DNA of 64,000 nucleotides from contig JAGFNQ010006422.1 of the NCBI GenBank assembly GCA_024364735.1, positions 25,857 to 89,856 on the forward strand, written 5' to 3'. Position numbers and translations under genes: made by a program. This DNA comes from Boesenbergia rotunda (taxonomy: Eukaryota; Streptophyta; Magnoliopsida; Zingiberales; Zingiberaceae). Of the stretch, positions 1 through 13,133 are shown piece by piece (the stretch's first letter is position 1; each line of letters starts with the position of its first letter). The notes below the pieces were generated by a model. The model made no database searches. It was not told the DNA's origin and was given only the letters and a program-made list of their open reading frames with translations.

Positions 1-677
1 TAACCACCATTTATCATTAATAACTATGAGTCAAACTCATCCTGATGGTAAATAATTAATCTCCATTATGATTCCTCAAGTAGTTATAATTATGATGAAT
101 ACAGACAATTAAATACGTTATACCGTCTCTTCTCTAATTTGAGTGTAGCTTTTTGAAGTGGTACGATGAATAAGCACTTGCTTGGCCTTATAGTAATGGT
201 CAATGGATATGATGAACATGAAATTCATGTGTTGACAGTCAGCGGACTAGACAAAGTAAGGGAGAGTTTGATTTGTTTTATTTTTTTTTTATTTTTCAAA
301 AATCATATTTTTTTATTTTCTGAAGAATGACTTATTTCATTCTCTATTTTTCAGAAAACACTATATCTTTTTCTAAAAAACAAGTCTGGAAAATACAAAT
401 CAAACATATTTTTTGAAAAATCATATTTTCTGTGAAAAATAAAAATAAAAAATAAACTTACCAAACTCAACCTAAAGCTCTTAGAACTTGTGACCACAAT
501 GATCATGAAGATCATGTATTTGAGAGATGAAGACCTAGATTGACTAGAGTGTGAAGCTCGAAGAAATGAACCACTAGAGCTTAAGGAGGAGTTTAATAGA
601 CTCAAGAGCTAGAGACTTGAATAAATGTATTTTTTGGATTAAATTGTTGCATTGGATCTCTAAACAAATTTGGTAGA
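1..677. other. AT-rich flank without a gene
   Basis: No convincing coding region is seen. The stretch is AT-rich with long runs of T and A. A small foldback sequence lies inside it at about 260-474. The open frames here are low-complexity (F/S-rich) and lack any family resemblance. Confidence 0.6.
260..474. repeat. small AT-rich foldback, possible MITE
   Basis: GAGTTTG at 264-270 is followed by T-rich sequence containing TTTTCAAAAATCATA. Its mirror is at the other end, TATGATTTTTC... read on the minus strand, closing with CAAACTC at 462-468. The two arms can therefore pair over most of the ~210 bases. A target duplication was not found, so this could also be simple AT-rich symmetry. Confidence 0.35.
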
Positions 678-687
678 CTCAAACACT

Positions 688-1591
688 GGGGTAAAACCCA
701 TTTTGATCACTCTTTTTTTCATTTATCCCAAAATATTTTTTTTTCTTTTCGAGCTATCAAAATAACTCCTCATGCTTCAAAATATTTCTCGAATTCATCC
801 TCATATTAGATTTCTGTTAAAAACAAACGAAAATAAAATCTATCACCCATTCATAAGCCCATTGTTATCTCTCTTGTTTGCCAGTTATCCAAAATAGTAC
901 TTCCTCTTTATAGGTTACCAAAATTGTCTCTTTTCAAAATATTTCCTAAATTCATCTTTCCTATTAAATTTCCGTTAAAACAAACGAAAATAAACCTTTA
1001 TCACCCATTCATATATCTTATTAATTTATTTCTTTATATTTTCTTTAAATTAGAATCTTCTTTCTTTCGACTAAATTAATTTTGAATCATCAATACATAT
1101 TTATCAATTATAAAGCCACAAGAAAAAAAAAGTTACAAGTAAAAAATGTAAATGCGTTTATGTATGCGAGTAGGCTAGGTAGGGATTAAATAACTTCCAT
1201 TCATATTATATCATGCATCATTATAAGAATATCTCGTTATCTGAAAATGAATTAACGGGAGATATGAATGAGTGATGAGCTTTATTTTCGTTTGTTTTTA
1301 ACGAAAATTTAATAGGAAAGATGATTTCGAGAAATATTTTAAAATATGAGGGACCATTTTGGCAGTCTAAAAAAGAGGAGAGATTATTTTTGGATAAATG
1401 ACAAATAAAAGAGACAAAAATGAATTTATGAATAAGTGATAGACTTTATCTCTATTTATTTTTAATAGAAATCTAACAGGATGATAAATTTGATAATATT
1501 TTGAAATATAAGAGATCATTTTGACCGTCCGAAAAGAGGAGAGACTATTTTAAAATAAATGAAAAAAAAAGATCAAAATGAGTTTTACCCC
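688..1591. mobile_element. Mutator-type MITE with long inverted arms
   Basis: The element opens with GGGGTAAAACCCATTTTGAT and closes with the near-exact complement, ATCAAAATGAGTTTTACCCC. It is flanked on both sides by the 10-base direct repeat CTCAAACACT (678-687 and 1592-1601). Each arm carries two related blocks built on the motif AACAAACGAAAATAAA (or its complement) with CTATCACCCATTCAT, so most of the ~900 bases can fold back. No transposase is encoded. A 9-10 base duplication plus long terminal inverted repeats points to a non-autonomous Mutator-like element; the superfamily is inferred from duplication length only. Confidence 0.75.
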
Positions 1592-1601
1592 CTCAAACAC
1601 T

Positions 1602-2037
1602 AGAGCTCAGATTGTCTTGTTGCTGGGGAGGCGTTTGCTATTAATTTACGATTGTCTTTTTGGTCTCCGATTCCATTCAAATTGAAACCTCTTCCTCCTT
1701 ACATTTTCGATGCTTGTCATTAGTCACGACGCCAGGAAAATATGCAAAGTGCAGTTCTGTGGTCGAATTGAACTAGCTCAACCGTCCACGCTTCTGCATT
1801 TACCGACACAAACGAAATCAACCGGTGATGAACGATTCACGCATCCAATCCGAAGAGTCGAGATAAGATTGTGACGCGGGCCTGTCTATTCGGTGAGTCG
1901 GTAAACGTCGCCCGGGTCCGGTTCGCCTGCGTGCCGTGTCGACCGCGGCCGACTGTCATTTTATTCGCGTCGAGTGTCGACGCACGCTTCGTGGCTTCCT
2001 GACCTCGCCTCGTCTCCTCCGCCCTCCGATCGCCGAA
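1602..2037 (+). promoter_or_regulatory. 5' flank of the phospholipase C gene
   Basis: About 430 bases separate the MITE from the chosen ATG at 2038. Base composition changes from AT-rich to GC-rich at about 1840, as expected when entering the leader of a GC-rich first exon. No clear TATA box was identified. An upstream in-frame ATG at 1936 exists but lies before the signal-peptide-like start. Confidence 0.4.
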
Positions 2038-5000
2038 ATGGATCTGGGGGCTCGTCCGTGGCGCCGGCGGCGCCTCCTCGCCGTCGCCGTCGTCTTCCTC
2101 TATCTCTTCGCCTCCTCCCACTGCATCGACGCCGATAGGATGGTCGGGTGGAGGAGGAAGAGGCCCAAGCACGAGATCAAGGGGCCCATCAAGACTGTCG
2201 TGGTGCTCGTAATGGAGAATCGGTCGTTCGATCACATGCTCGGCTGGCTCCGCTCCAAGGGCGGCCGACCAGACATCGACGGCCTCACCGGCCGAGAGTT
2301 CAACCGCCTCAACGCCTCCGACCCTTCATCTCCTGAGGTATTTGTCTCCGACGGCGCCACCTTCGTCGACACTGACCCGGGACACTCCTTTCAGGCGATT
2401 CGGGAGCAGATCTTTGGGTCCGAGGATACCTCTGCGTCGCCGGCCCCCATGAACGGCTTCGCCCAGCAGGCTGAGAGCATGGGCGAGGGCATTTCCGGTA
2501 CCATCATGCGCGGTTTCTCCCCCGAGGACGTTCCTGTCTTCTCCGCCCTCGCGGAGGACTTCGCTGTGTTCGATAAGTGGTTCGCCTCCGTCCCGGCCTC
2601 CACCCAGCCCAATCGCTTCTATGTTCACTCGGCGACATCTCACGGTGCCACCAGCAACGTGCGCCGGGATCTCATCCATGGCTTTCCCCAGAAGACCATC
2701 TTCGATTCCCTCGACGAGGAAGGGCTCAGCTTCGGCATATACTACCAGAACATACCTGCTGTACTTTTCTACAAGAGCCTTCGCAAGCTCAGCCACCTTA
2801 CCAAATTCCACAGCTACAAACTCGCCTTCAAGCAGCACGCCAAGCTGGGCCGCCTGCCCAATTACGTAGTCATCGAGCAGCACTACTTCGACGTTAAGCT
2901 ATCCCCAGCTAACGACGACCATCCCTGCCACGATGTCGCCAGGGGACAGAGGCTTGTGAAGGAAATATATGAGACCCTTCGAGCGAGCCCGCAGTGGAAT
3001 GAGACAGCCCTGCTCATCACCTACGATGAACATGGTGGGTTTTACGACCATGTGCCTACTCCCGTCACAGGGGTGCCCAATCCGGATGGCATCATTGGCC
3101 CTGATCCTTTCTACTTCAAGTTCGATAGATTGGGGGTCAGGGTTCCCACCCTCCTCATCTCCCCTTGGATCGAAAAACAAACTGGTAAGTGATCTCTTTT
3201 CTGGATTTTCCCTTCTTTCCAAATTGATTGAAATAAATCTGATAACTATTGACTGGAAGGTGGAGATCCAAGGCATTGACATAGTTAAACTCAGAATGTT
3301 AAGAGGGGCATAACACATCTAGGGTCATATGACTGTCACAAAGATGAGGTGAAATCTAACGGCTATCCACAAGGCAGGTAATAGAGTTCCGAAGGTGACT
3401 CTTGGTAGGAAGATCCACATGACAAAAAAGATGCAGAAACTCTTGTCTCACCTTGAGACATCCTTGGGGTAGTTGATATAGTTAGCATGTGCAGAGAGCT
3501 CAGGGGGTAGTGGTATAATGCATATCAACACCTAATAGTTAAAAGGCAAATTTGTCAGTTGCTAGGTGACTAGAGAGATTCGGGGGATCTTCCTCTATTA
3601 TTGAGTGACATCATCAAGTGAGTTTAGTATGTGGATCCAACAACTTCCATGTGCAGAGGAGACGCATGCCGTGGGAGAGCAAGTCCACACTGGAGTGTCA
3701 CTTTGAGGTATCACATTAGTAGGATAGCATCTCATCGGTGGGAGATTGTTATATGTTAGCTTGTTTAGCATTATTTTTCACTGATTCTTACATGGTTATT
3801 ATATGGTGGTTCGTAGAATTTTGGTGGTTGTGAACTTTTTCACTAGTGAAGCATTTTGGAGGCTAGGGAACATTGTATGGTGTGTTTGGAAGTTGTGAGA
3901 TGCCAGATTGTCTATGAAAAGGAAGGTGTTTTTTTAGTTAAGGAGAGCTTTGATATTCGGGGAGGACTAGTTCTCCAGTAGTGTTAAGGGTGGCGTTTAA
4001 GGATGATTGAGTGAGATTTTCTGAACTGTGGCATAGTTTGTTTGAATTTTCTTTGTACTTTTGCTTTTTATATTATATAGATTAGCTTCTCTGCGGATTA
4101 GGCTTTCTCGGACTACATTAAGTTGTTCTCATCTTTGTTTAGTTATGCTATGCTACTGAAGGCGATGAACATTTTATCATGTGACCTTATAGTGGATGAG
4201 ATTTTGTATTTTAGAAGTGCTGAATTTGGATCTGCATGTGTGTAGTTTGAGACAAAGGAGTCTAGCAAGTGGTATTGGAGTGATTTTTAACTTTATTATG
4301 TGGTATCATAGGTATTTTTGATCCTAGCAAGTATGACACGTGACATTTGGTAGAAATATTGTTTGATTTGCTAGTACTCTTGATTTTGACTTCCCAACAT
4401 ATCATATATTTCTTATAGATGCCTTCATTAATGTATTATTAATGCCATTTAGATATCCAATAGATAAGGAATAGAGATGTTTCTTTTTGTTTCTTTGGGA
4501 TAATGAACGTCATTTGAAAAACTTTTTTTAATACTGTTTGATACTTGGGAATGATAATTTTGAAATAGCCCAATGTGTATGGCAGTTCTACAAGGAACCA
4601 CAAAAGTAAAACATGTAGCGTTTGAAGCAGACTCATTTCTTTTTATTTAGAGTGGTAATACTCATGTTGTATGTCATTATAATAATTCGGGGGTGGTAAA
4701 TATTCTTTTTTCATAAAAAGTATATTAAGGAAATGATTGAAATAAAAAGTCTGAATTCTCCCACTCTATCATGCACAATTCCTAAATTTCATGAATCTGA
4801 TATGAACATGTAACCGATTGAAGGAAATACCATCCACCCCTTCTCTTGCTTTATATAGGTTCCTTGAGTTTTATAATATTTCAATGTAGGATTTTTTTAA
4901 GGGCTTTGCTATTGCGTCATAAAATTAAAATTATGTAGTTTGTAATGAAAAGCAAGGGTTAGTTTATCTTTACAAAGGTGAGACAAATCAAGTATTAAAA

Positions 5001-7088
5001 GAGAAAAAAAAATCTTTTATCTTTTCCCTTCTTTCCCAAAGAGTGCGAGCTTTAGACCTAGGCTAAGTTTCCTAAATGTTCATATCAAAACTGAAACCAG
5101 CAAGTTTCCAAACTCAACGAACTGACTGATTTGAGTTGGATAACTGAAGAATAAAAAAAAATGACTTTTCCATAGTAAAGATTCATCAAATGGTCCACCT
5201 TTATGGTGGATGAATTGAATATTTTTTTATATATATTTGATTTGGAGTTGTTTTTAGATTTCCAGTCTCGGAAGTTCACCCTAATTGCTAATCGTTCCTT
5301 CTTTGTGCCGACATATAAGGGAAAGAAAAAAATAGATAGGATGCTTCTATTGTTTACTTGGACACAAATGAGAGGAGGGAAGAAAATAGAGAATGAATAT
5401 TACAATTTTATAAGTTAGATAAGTTCAATAAATAGAGTGGGGTGGAGCAAAGTAAAGAAAACATTAGTCAATGAAATAAAGGACAATTTAATTGATTCTG
5501 CTATTACTAGTGACAAGTTCAGTAGAGAGATAAGATTTATATAGCCAGCTCCAAATAGATGGAACAAACACGGCTTGATGATGCATGACGACGATGATGA
5601 CCAATTCTTATTTCCATCCAATTTGAGGGAGATTAAAGGAGAGAAGGAATCGTTTATTTCTTGTTTTCCTGTGTGTGAGAGTGGTGGCTAATAAGTTGAT
5701 TTCTATTCATCTGCATTATCTCTCAATAACAATTTTTGGTTTTCTTTTATCATCTTTTTCGTTGAGCTAAAAAAGGTGAGAAAATTAAGTGAATGCCTTT
5801 TCCTCCTAATTCTTTCTCTAGAAGTAAACAAAACAGATGAATTCTTCCTCATGTGGTGGGGATGCAACAAGATTTCCTTTCATTTTGCAACGATAGTGTA
5901 AAGGATGAGTAATTTTTTTGAGTGAAGTGATTAGAATATTTTTGTGTCTGCTACTTGTCTTTCTAATCCCCACATTTTTATTTTACAGGTTTTCACCTTT
6001 ATCATGTTTCACAAGAGTATAAGAACATTTTGTTCCATTTTCTTTGTTTGATTTAATTTAGTTATTTTGTGCTTATCCTGTAAATATCCATGATGCTAAC
6101 GGTCACGAGAAGTACACCTGTTTATAAATTATCCCCAGTCTATTTGTGTTGCATGTAGTGTCTTTACAAAGTATTCAATTTTTTTACCATGCAGTGATCC
6201 ACGAACCTAAAGGGCCTTACCCAGATTCACAGTTTGAGCATTCTTCCATCCCCGCAACTGTAAAGAAATTATTCAATTTGAACTCCAATTACCTCACAAA
6301 GAGGGATGCTTGGGCGGGGAGTTTTGAGAGCTACTTCAATCTCCGGAACACGCCACGAACTGATTGTCCAGGTATCCATCTCCTTGTATGTTTAAAAATT
6401 ACAAGCCTACAATTGTGTGAGAAGTTAACGTGATATTTATTAATTTTTAAACTATGATACTCTTGGATCAGATCATTTGTCAAAAATAATGCTATTTCTA
6501 ATCAAAAAATAATGCTATTTTTAATTATAGAATGTCTTATTCTGCTTGTGGCGTCATCACTAGCAGATTAATGTATTCTTTTTATCAGTTAGAATTAGAA
6601 TAATAATATTACTATATTAGTGCTAACTATTAAATAAATTTAGTTAGAGTTGCTCAATGAATACCAGGGAAGCCCAGCTAAAAAAGCTTCATCTCATTCC
6701 TAAAACTAAATGCATTGGATTTATTATCGTGTTTCGGAATTCGGCTAATCTGCAGTTGTTTTTTTTAGAGAAACTCCCTGAAGTAGATCTACTTAGGCCA
6801 TTTGGAGCTAGGGAGGATAAAGTTCTCTCGGAATTCCAGATGGAGTTGATCCAACTTGCTTCTCAGCTCAATGGAGACCATGTGCTCAATACCTATCCGG
6901 ACATTGGCAAGGGCATGACTGTTGGCGAAGCGAACAAGTATGCAGAGGATGCAGTCGCAAGGTTTCTCGAAGCCGGCAGGGCTGCGCTGAGTGCTGGAGC
7001 AAACGAATCGGCCATTGTTATGATGAGGCCTGCTTTGACTAGCAGGACCAGTGGGTGGCCGTCTGATGAGGCTGTCCAAATCTTCTAA
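2038..7088 (+). CDS. NPC1: non-specific phospholipase C (NPC1-like)
   Basis: Three exons: 2038-3184, 6195-6371 and 6769-7088, giving 547 residues. The splice junctions are GT-AG and phases match (ACT G|TG ATC; CCA G|AG AAA). The family hydrolyses the head group of common phospholipids to give diacylglycerol. The protein starts with an Arg-rich stretch and a hydrophobic segment (about residues 11-27) that looks like a signal peptide or anchor. The phosphoesterase domain shows ENRSFDH (60-66), TQPNRFYVHSATSHG, DDHPCHD and TYDEHGGFYDHVPTP, all hallmarks of plant NPCs. The C-terminal exons carry the FEHSSIPATVKKLFNL and LTKRDAWAG blocks. I chose ATG 2038 rather than 1936 because the hydrophobic leader then sits at the N terminus. 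The gene resembles Arabidopsis NPC1 most closely from memory; the exact subclass is less sure than the family. Confidence 0.93.
3185..6194 (+). other. 3.0-kb first intron of the phospholipase gene, with LTR-like remains
   Basis: The intron runs from GGTAAGT at the donor to CATGCAG at the acceptor. At about 3740-3760 the text CGGTGGGAGATTGTTATATG resembles the purine tract and 3' LTR start of plant LTR retrotransposons, so part of the intron may be a decayed LTR element (roughly 3300-4130). No reading frame with family resemblance was found. Confidence 0.4.
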
Positions 7089-8816
7089 TCCTTACACGAT
7101 ACGCAAATGTCGTTAGTTCTTTTGTATATTTTGGTAGTTTTTCCTACTGGAGTTGATAATTGCTAAGAAGTTCGCTTTCTAATGCTAAATGGGATGGGTC
7201 TGGGCCATACCCTGTTTATACATAACATGGCTTGTTATATATATAGGTGATTTCATGTACATGTTCTTCCAAACTTGTGACGACGTCTGACTTGGATGAT
7301 TTTATTCAAGATTTTTATCGTCAGACATTTGTATATAAGATGTTAAAGGTTACTACTATTTTCCTATAGGAAAATTTGGTTTGTCTTGTTTTTTTCCTTC
7401 TCGTAAACTGTTGGACCTCTTCCATGTTGGAGAAAATTATTGTTGCTCTAGCGAGAGCCAGGGCCGACATCAAGATTATTGTTGCTCCCTTTGTACCAGT
7501 GATGGTGATCTTCTATGCCAATCTAAGGTCAACCCTCACCCTCCCCCAGCGGAGAAATAACAATTTTTGATTCCGTGACCCGCACGCAATTTGAAAGGGA
7601 GGTAAATTACGAGGAATTTTATCCAACACGGTGACTCTTTGCATGGGATCAAGTGATCGGCGAGGCATTTCATACACGTTGGGAATCGATACCATGATCT
7701 ATTACGGCAATATCACATACTCTGCGAGCGGATGGAGATGGTTTTTGACCAAACTTGGATCATATAAATGAAGAAAGGTCTTCCTCCTGAGCTGAAGCAA
7801 CAACTCTTACATTTGTTTAGTTTTGAACAAATGTACATGAGCTAGCTGAATCATCATAGAATTTAAAAACACATGATGATCAATCAATCCACAAAATTGC
7901 TGATATGGTTCTTTTACCCAAATGATATGATCATTAATATCGTCAAGAAGGTTATTTTATCTTGATGATCTATATCAATTGAAAAACACCTAAACAATCC
8001 ATTTGAAACTCAAAAAAAATCTCGAGTGTATGTTTCCTTTCGACTGAAACGATTTTAAAATGTCAATAACAAAAGAAAAATAACTAAGTCTTGATCGTCA
8101 GAATAATTATTAAAAAGGAGAGATTTTTGCATGCAGTTTATGCTACGTGGAGACAGAAGCTGCGTGATTTCGGAGAAGCTGCCAAGAACAAAGGAAAGAT
8201 GATTCGTTCGTTCTGTATGCCTGATTCATTTCAGAATTAATATGGAAAACATAAATTATGAAAATTATTAATTCGGATGTTGTAATTAATTCAGGGAGAG
8301 AGTTGACATACTATTAGATTTTGACCTCTAAAGTTTAAGACGGCAACACCCCACCCCACGAACAAAAGAACTCTGATCATCTATCTGGTGCAGCTGAATT
8401 TGGTCATCGACGTCCAAATTAATAATGATTGTTCTAGCCCTGATTAACGGTGCAATTACAGAAACTTTTAGTTTTTTCAGACGTATAAAGATTGAGTCTC
8501 AACTAAGTAAATTAACAGATGTATTTTTTATAATCGACGATTAACCACCTGCCATGAGCTTCCAGATTTATCTTATGGACGATTGTTCCTAGCCTATTTT
8601 GGTTTCAAATCAAGTCCCAGTGGAAATAACATTTAATTTTTATTTTTTTTTTCAAGGAGGAAGGAAGAATCTGATCAAAAGCCTTGCGAGAAAGAAAATC
8701 ATTCAGTTCAGTTTCCTGGTGCCGTCTCAGCTATATATCAGACCCAATTCTCATAGCGTTTACAATCTTGAGATCGAGTTCAGATGAGGAATTCAACAAA
8801 GTACAGGAAATCCCAA
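7089..8816. other. intergenic spacer between convergent genes
   Basis: This spacer holds the 3' ends of the phospholipase gene (+) and the HLH gene (-). No gene is seen. A stretch at about 7575-7725 (GAAAGGGAGGTAAATTACGA and onwards) looks loosely related to sequence at about 40762-40890, suggesting an old shared repeat. Confidence 0.5.
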
Positions 8817-9338
8817 TCATGCCCCTCCGCGGGCCGCCGCCTCGGTCGCTCTCGCCGCCGAGAACGCCTCCGCCAGCGCCCTCATGGCCTTCACTTGCAT
8901 CTCCAGCGCCGCCACGTAGTCGGCGGCCTCCTTCAGAACACTCTGCTCCGACAGTCTCCGGCACCCGGGAACCAGCCTCCGGAGCACCCGCATCCGATCC
9001 GGCCTCACTCTCTGCGCCGCCGGCGGCCGCGTCCGCGCGCGGCCGATCTTGCCCGTGACGCGGAGGAGCTTGCGGCGGGAGCGACAGCGACCAAGGAGGA
9101 GGGCCCGGCTCCATCGGGACTGCCCGCGCGCGGTGAGCGCGAGGGCGGTGTCCGCAGAGGCCTTGACGGCCATCGGCCCGCCGCCGGCGGTGGCGCGAAG
9201 CACGTCGAGGAGCCGGCGACCGTAGGCTTGTTGCTGCCCCGCCGTGCCCCACTTGGTAAACGACTGGGATTTTCCGCCGGACGACTCCGTTTTATTCCGA
9301 GACGCCGGCGAAGAAGAAGAAGAAGAAGAAGTTATCAT
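8817..9338 (-). CDS. atypical (non-DNA-binding) HLH protein, IBH1/AIF-like
   Basis: A single-exon, GC-rich gene of 173 residues. The N terminus has a run of seven serines encoded by a GAA/TTC repeat, then QQQAYGRRLLDVLRA, a motif typical of the IBH1/AIF1-4 (bHLH147-151) group. The C-terminal part (about 113-160) has RVLRRLVPGCRRLSEQSVL and EAADYVAALEMQVKAMRAL, which is the helix-loop-helix of this group. A proper E-box-binding basic region (H-E-R pattern) is absent. Known members act in the nucleus by dimerising with other bHLH factors and repress cell elongation in brassinosteroid and gibberellin responses; that role is inferred here. It is isolated, with more than 3 kb of non-genic DNA upstream. 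Confidence 0.85.
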   Translation of the reverse strand: MITSSSSSSSPASRNKTESSGGKSQSFTKWGTAGQQQAYGRRLLDVLRATAGGGPMAVKASADTALALTARGQSRWSRALLLGRCRSRRKLLRVTGKIGRARTRPPAAQRVRPDRMRVLRRLVPGCRRLSEQSVLKEAADYVAALEMQVKAMRALAEAFSAARATEAAARGGA

Positions 9339-12300
9339 GCTGCAGGGAGAAGGCAGAGAAGAGAAAGAAGAAGAGGAAAATGGAGAAGGAGATTTGTAAC
9401 GGAAACAGAGATATTAATAAATAAAGGTGGCATCTTTATTAATTATTTATTTATTTATTTTTATTTCTGGTCCCCAACTCGGCAACTCCCAACTCATATG
9501 GAATAAAAATTGTTTTGCAAAAACTAAAGTGACATGCATAGAGTTATTTAAATCTTTTGTCGGCGACATTTGTTTTAACCCCTCAGACTTTACATATTCA
9601 TAGATTTTAATATAATCAGAATATTCTCCCAATTGATCCTTTTTTACAGAATTTCCTTTAAATTAAATTATAAAAAAATTATATGTGATTTACGTACTTC
9701 AGACGCAAATATGAAATCTATTAGATATTTAATTTTAAAATACTACAAATTGTGCATTTTAATTTTATATTAAAAAAAAAAAAAATAAAAAAAATAAAAA
9801 ATGCATATTGAATAAAGACATTTTATATTATTAAAAAAATATAAAAGTAGAAATTATATATAATTGATATCACATCAGAATGGTACTCATTTTTACCTTT
9901 TATATTTTTTTTATATTTTCTATGTATACTCATTTTCATTTTTATACTCATCATAGATGAATGCAAAAAATTCAAATGGAATGCATGAAATAATATTATT
10001 TTCTTAATTTAGTTATTTTTTTTATTAGTTTTTGTGAGCTGATTTGCTAAAGCAAGGGTGTTACTAAAAAAATATACTACATTTGAGGTTCTTACTATAA
10101 AATGTATTTTTAAAAAAATTACTAAAGGCACATTTTGGGATGTTATTCCATCAAGATATTGAGTGGACTTGAAGTATTCCTTTCCAACAAGTATTCCATG
10201 TTTTTTCCATTTTGGGATATTGATCATTATGAGAAGAGCAATCAAATATCTATACGACGACAACAAGGCGTTAAGTTAATAATATTATTATTATTGTCCA
10301 TTGGATGTTTTCATAGTTTTTAAATATTTGAGGATGGAATTTTAAATTTATTAGGAATATTTTTTAATTTATCCGGATAATTAATAAAAAATTAATCGTT
10401 ACACTGAATGACGAGTGTCAATTATAAAACTATTATTATTATTATTATTGTCAAATAAAAAAATAACTGATAAAAAAACAACGGGTAAAGCAACCGAGGG
10501 TTGCAATAATAATATAAAAAGCATTTGAATCTTCTCCTCATTATCCAATTCCAAATTGCATATGAGCTTAAAATACACCGCACAATTTAGTTAATTTTTT
10601 TTAAAAAAAATCATTTGGATGCTCATTTTGTATATCTAAAATAGTTGGAGGTATTTTACAAATTAAAAAGAAAAATAGAATCATGGTGCAAAAAAAAAAT
10701 GAAATTCTTTCATTCTATATTACACGTGTTACTAGTTAAGTGTCCCATTATTAGCGTTCGGATGCTGCGTTGCTGTTGTTTGATCATGACGTCCATTCCC
10801 AAAAGACTATTGGATGGTTAAGCCGGCTCTAATTAAATTAGGTTACCTAAAATAGTGGTGATATAATTAAAATATTATCGACAAGGTTTATTCATAAGCA
10901 TCTACTGATGCAACATTTTATCCACCGTCAACAGCACTTGTGCAGTGGATGGTCAATTCAGTTGGATGGTGATGCATGGAAAACAACAAATTTACTTGGA
11001 GAAATACTTAAATCAATCACACTCGAAAACTAAGAGAATTGGCTACCGTATTTTGTAAATTTCCAATGGATGCATCTAACTTGTATGTATGCATGAATGA
11101 ATTTCAGAATCGAGCAATTCACGTTAGCATCGACCATGATATTTTACAGCAGATATTCTCAAATTGTGTTGCAACTAAGTACAAATCACATAATTGTGAT
11201 AGCTTCTGCTATAACATTAGTATTATTACAAGCTGCCGGAGCTGTCGTAACTCTTTGGACTTTGCTAATAAGTTGTTATCATGAACTGTTCAGTATCCTG
11301 TCTAAATCCCTCGTATTAAAAGAGATAAATACAACTCTAGTGGGTGGGGCATCTTAATAAGACAATCAAATGACCGGTGCACTTCCTCATTTGTTTTTAA
11401 TTTGAAAAAAAAAACAATTTAAATTAGATGGAATTGAATTGCAGCAAGTCAGGGCTTAGTGGTCCTTAAGCCATGAAGTAGTATGATTATGATATATGCT
11501 GTGTGTGCAGTAAGTAATACGATTTAGTATAAGATGTCATTATGAGAAATTTAATAGGATAAATGTTATCAGCTAAGAGGCAGTTAAACCAAGTATTCTA
11601 CTTTTGATTATAACGTTGTTTATAAATCATGTTGAATACGATTTGATTGATATTTATAATATTGAATGCAGGTAAAACGATCATAATTTAAAATATTGTT
11701 AAAACAACCTTTCAAGGAATGAACATGCTTGGTTTGAAGCATGGTTAATACCACGGTTTTTTTTCTTTCTTTTAACAGGCAAATTTTAAATTCTCCACGT
11801 AATATCTAAGCCATAAAGGAAAAAGAGATATATAGAGTTTAAATTGCAGCGTACACTACCAGATCACGCTAGCCAAGCATGCTTGGTTTGAAGCGACTGA
11901 AACGTAAGCTGCCATCAGTTCTGGTTGTGAACCAGATCCTTTGCTTTTCAGTTCAAGACTTTCTATTAGTAGGCAACCGGCTGCATTATGAAACATGATC
12001 AGATAACAAGTTAAGAGTGTGTTAGTAGAATCTTAACAAGTGGTGCAAGGGAGAAGGAACAGGAACTTACCTCCAAAGTTCATACAATAAGCTTCAAAGT
12101 AGGTCAATGGACATGAGCTGTAAGATCTGACCTGGAGCATGTCCGTAAAATATTAGGCTAAAGACTACAGTGAATTAAGTGTAGGTTAGGGTGTCTAAAT
12201 TAACTAATATAATCAAATTAAATATCTATGTATTCATAACCGGCTTGGTCAGATTATGTCCCAAGCTAATCCATACATTTATTTGTTATTCATAATCAGG

Positions 12301-12671
12301 TCAACTTATGGTATAAGATTAAGGTCATACTGTCGAGTGAACCGATTGTGCCAACTTTTATAACCCCTAGTGTAGGTTGGGCCTTGGCAAAATCTGATAG
12401 CATTCCCTTAGGTTAAGAATTTAAGGAAGGTGAAGTCAATTCTTTATCACTAATATCATGTATACCTATTCTACTCAAACTCGAGTATGAATATCTTTAT
12501 GGGTGTCTATCCAAGGGATCGATATAATTATTATTAATATCTATAATACTGAGTTACGAGGAATAGATGACAACCATAAATATGAGAGCTATTATGACTG
12601 CTAAATTTAATTAACCGCTTATCCCAGAGTTTAAGTTGTTAGAAAAGAGATAAATTTATATATTTACATCG
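9339..12671. other. AT-rich intergenic region, nothing recognised
   Basis: About 3.3 kb upstream of the HLH gene. It is AT-rich with short simple runs (ATT repeats near 10280-10300 and 10430-10450). Only short open frames without family features occur. No tRNA or structured RNA was recognised by eye. Confidence 0.55.
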
Positions 12672-13133
12672 TTAGAGCACCTGCAACAGCTCGTTACAAC
12701 GCTCGATTAATGAGTCGCGCGCATTAATACCATTGTGGCGAACACGTTAAACGGCTGACGCAATGAACACGTTTAGATGTTTGAACGCGTTCATCAACCA
12801 AAAAGACGAGATGACATGACATCCTCAATCGATTAGGGACGGGGGATTAGGAGTTGCACCAATCGATTGGGGACACCCCCAATATGCCCCCAATTGATTG
12901 GGGGTTGCGATTGGGGATGCCTTTAATCGATTGGGACAGCCGTAATCGATTGAAGATTGGCAACGGCCACCTAAATGGTTAATCAACAGTCATGAAACGG
13001 TAACAAACGACTATTTTAGTAAAAATAAATAAATTTTCATCTATAAATACTCATCACCTTACAACTTTCATTTCAATCTTCAAACACCCCCTCCCTCCCT
13101 CTAAAAATCTCCTCTCTATTATTTTCTTCCGAA

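Noticed and set aside
1837..2883. Minus-strand open frames over the first phospholipase exon
   Set aside because: GC-rich exons keep antisense frames open by codon bias. The plus-strand frame has the complete family motifs.
8684..9506. Plus-strand Pro/Ser- and Arg-rich frames over the HLH gene
   Set aside because: Shadows of the GC-rich minus-strand HLH gene; low complexity and no conserved motif.
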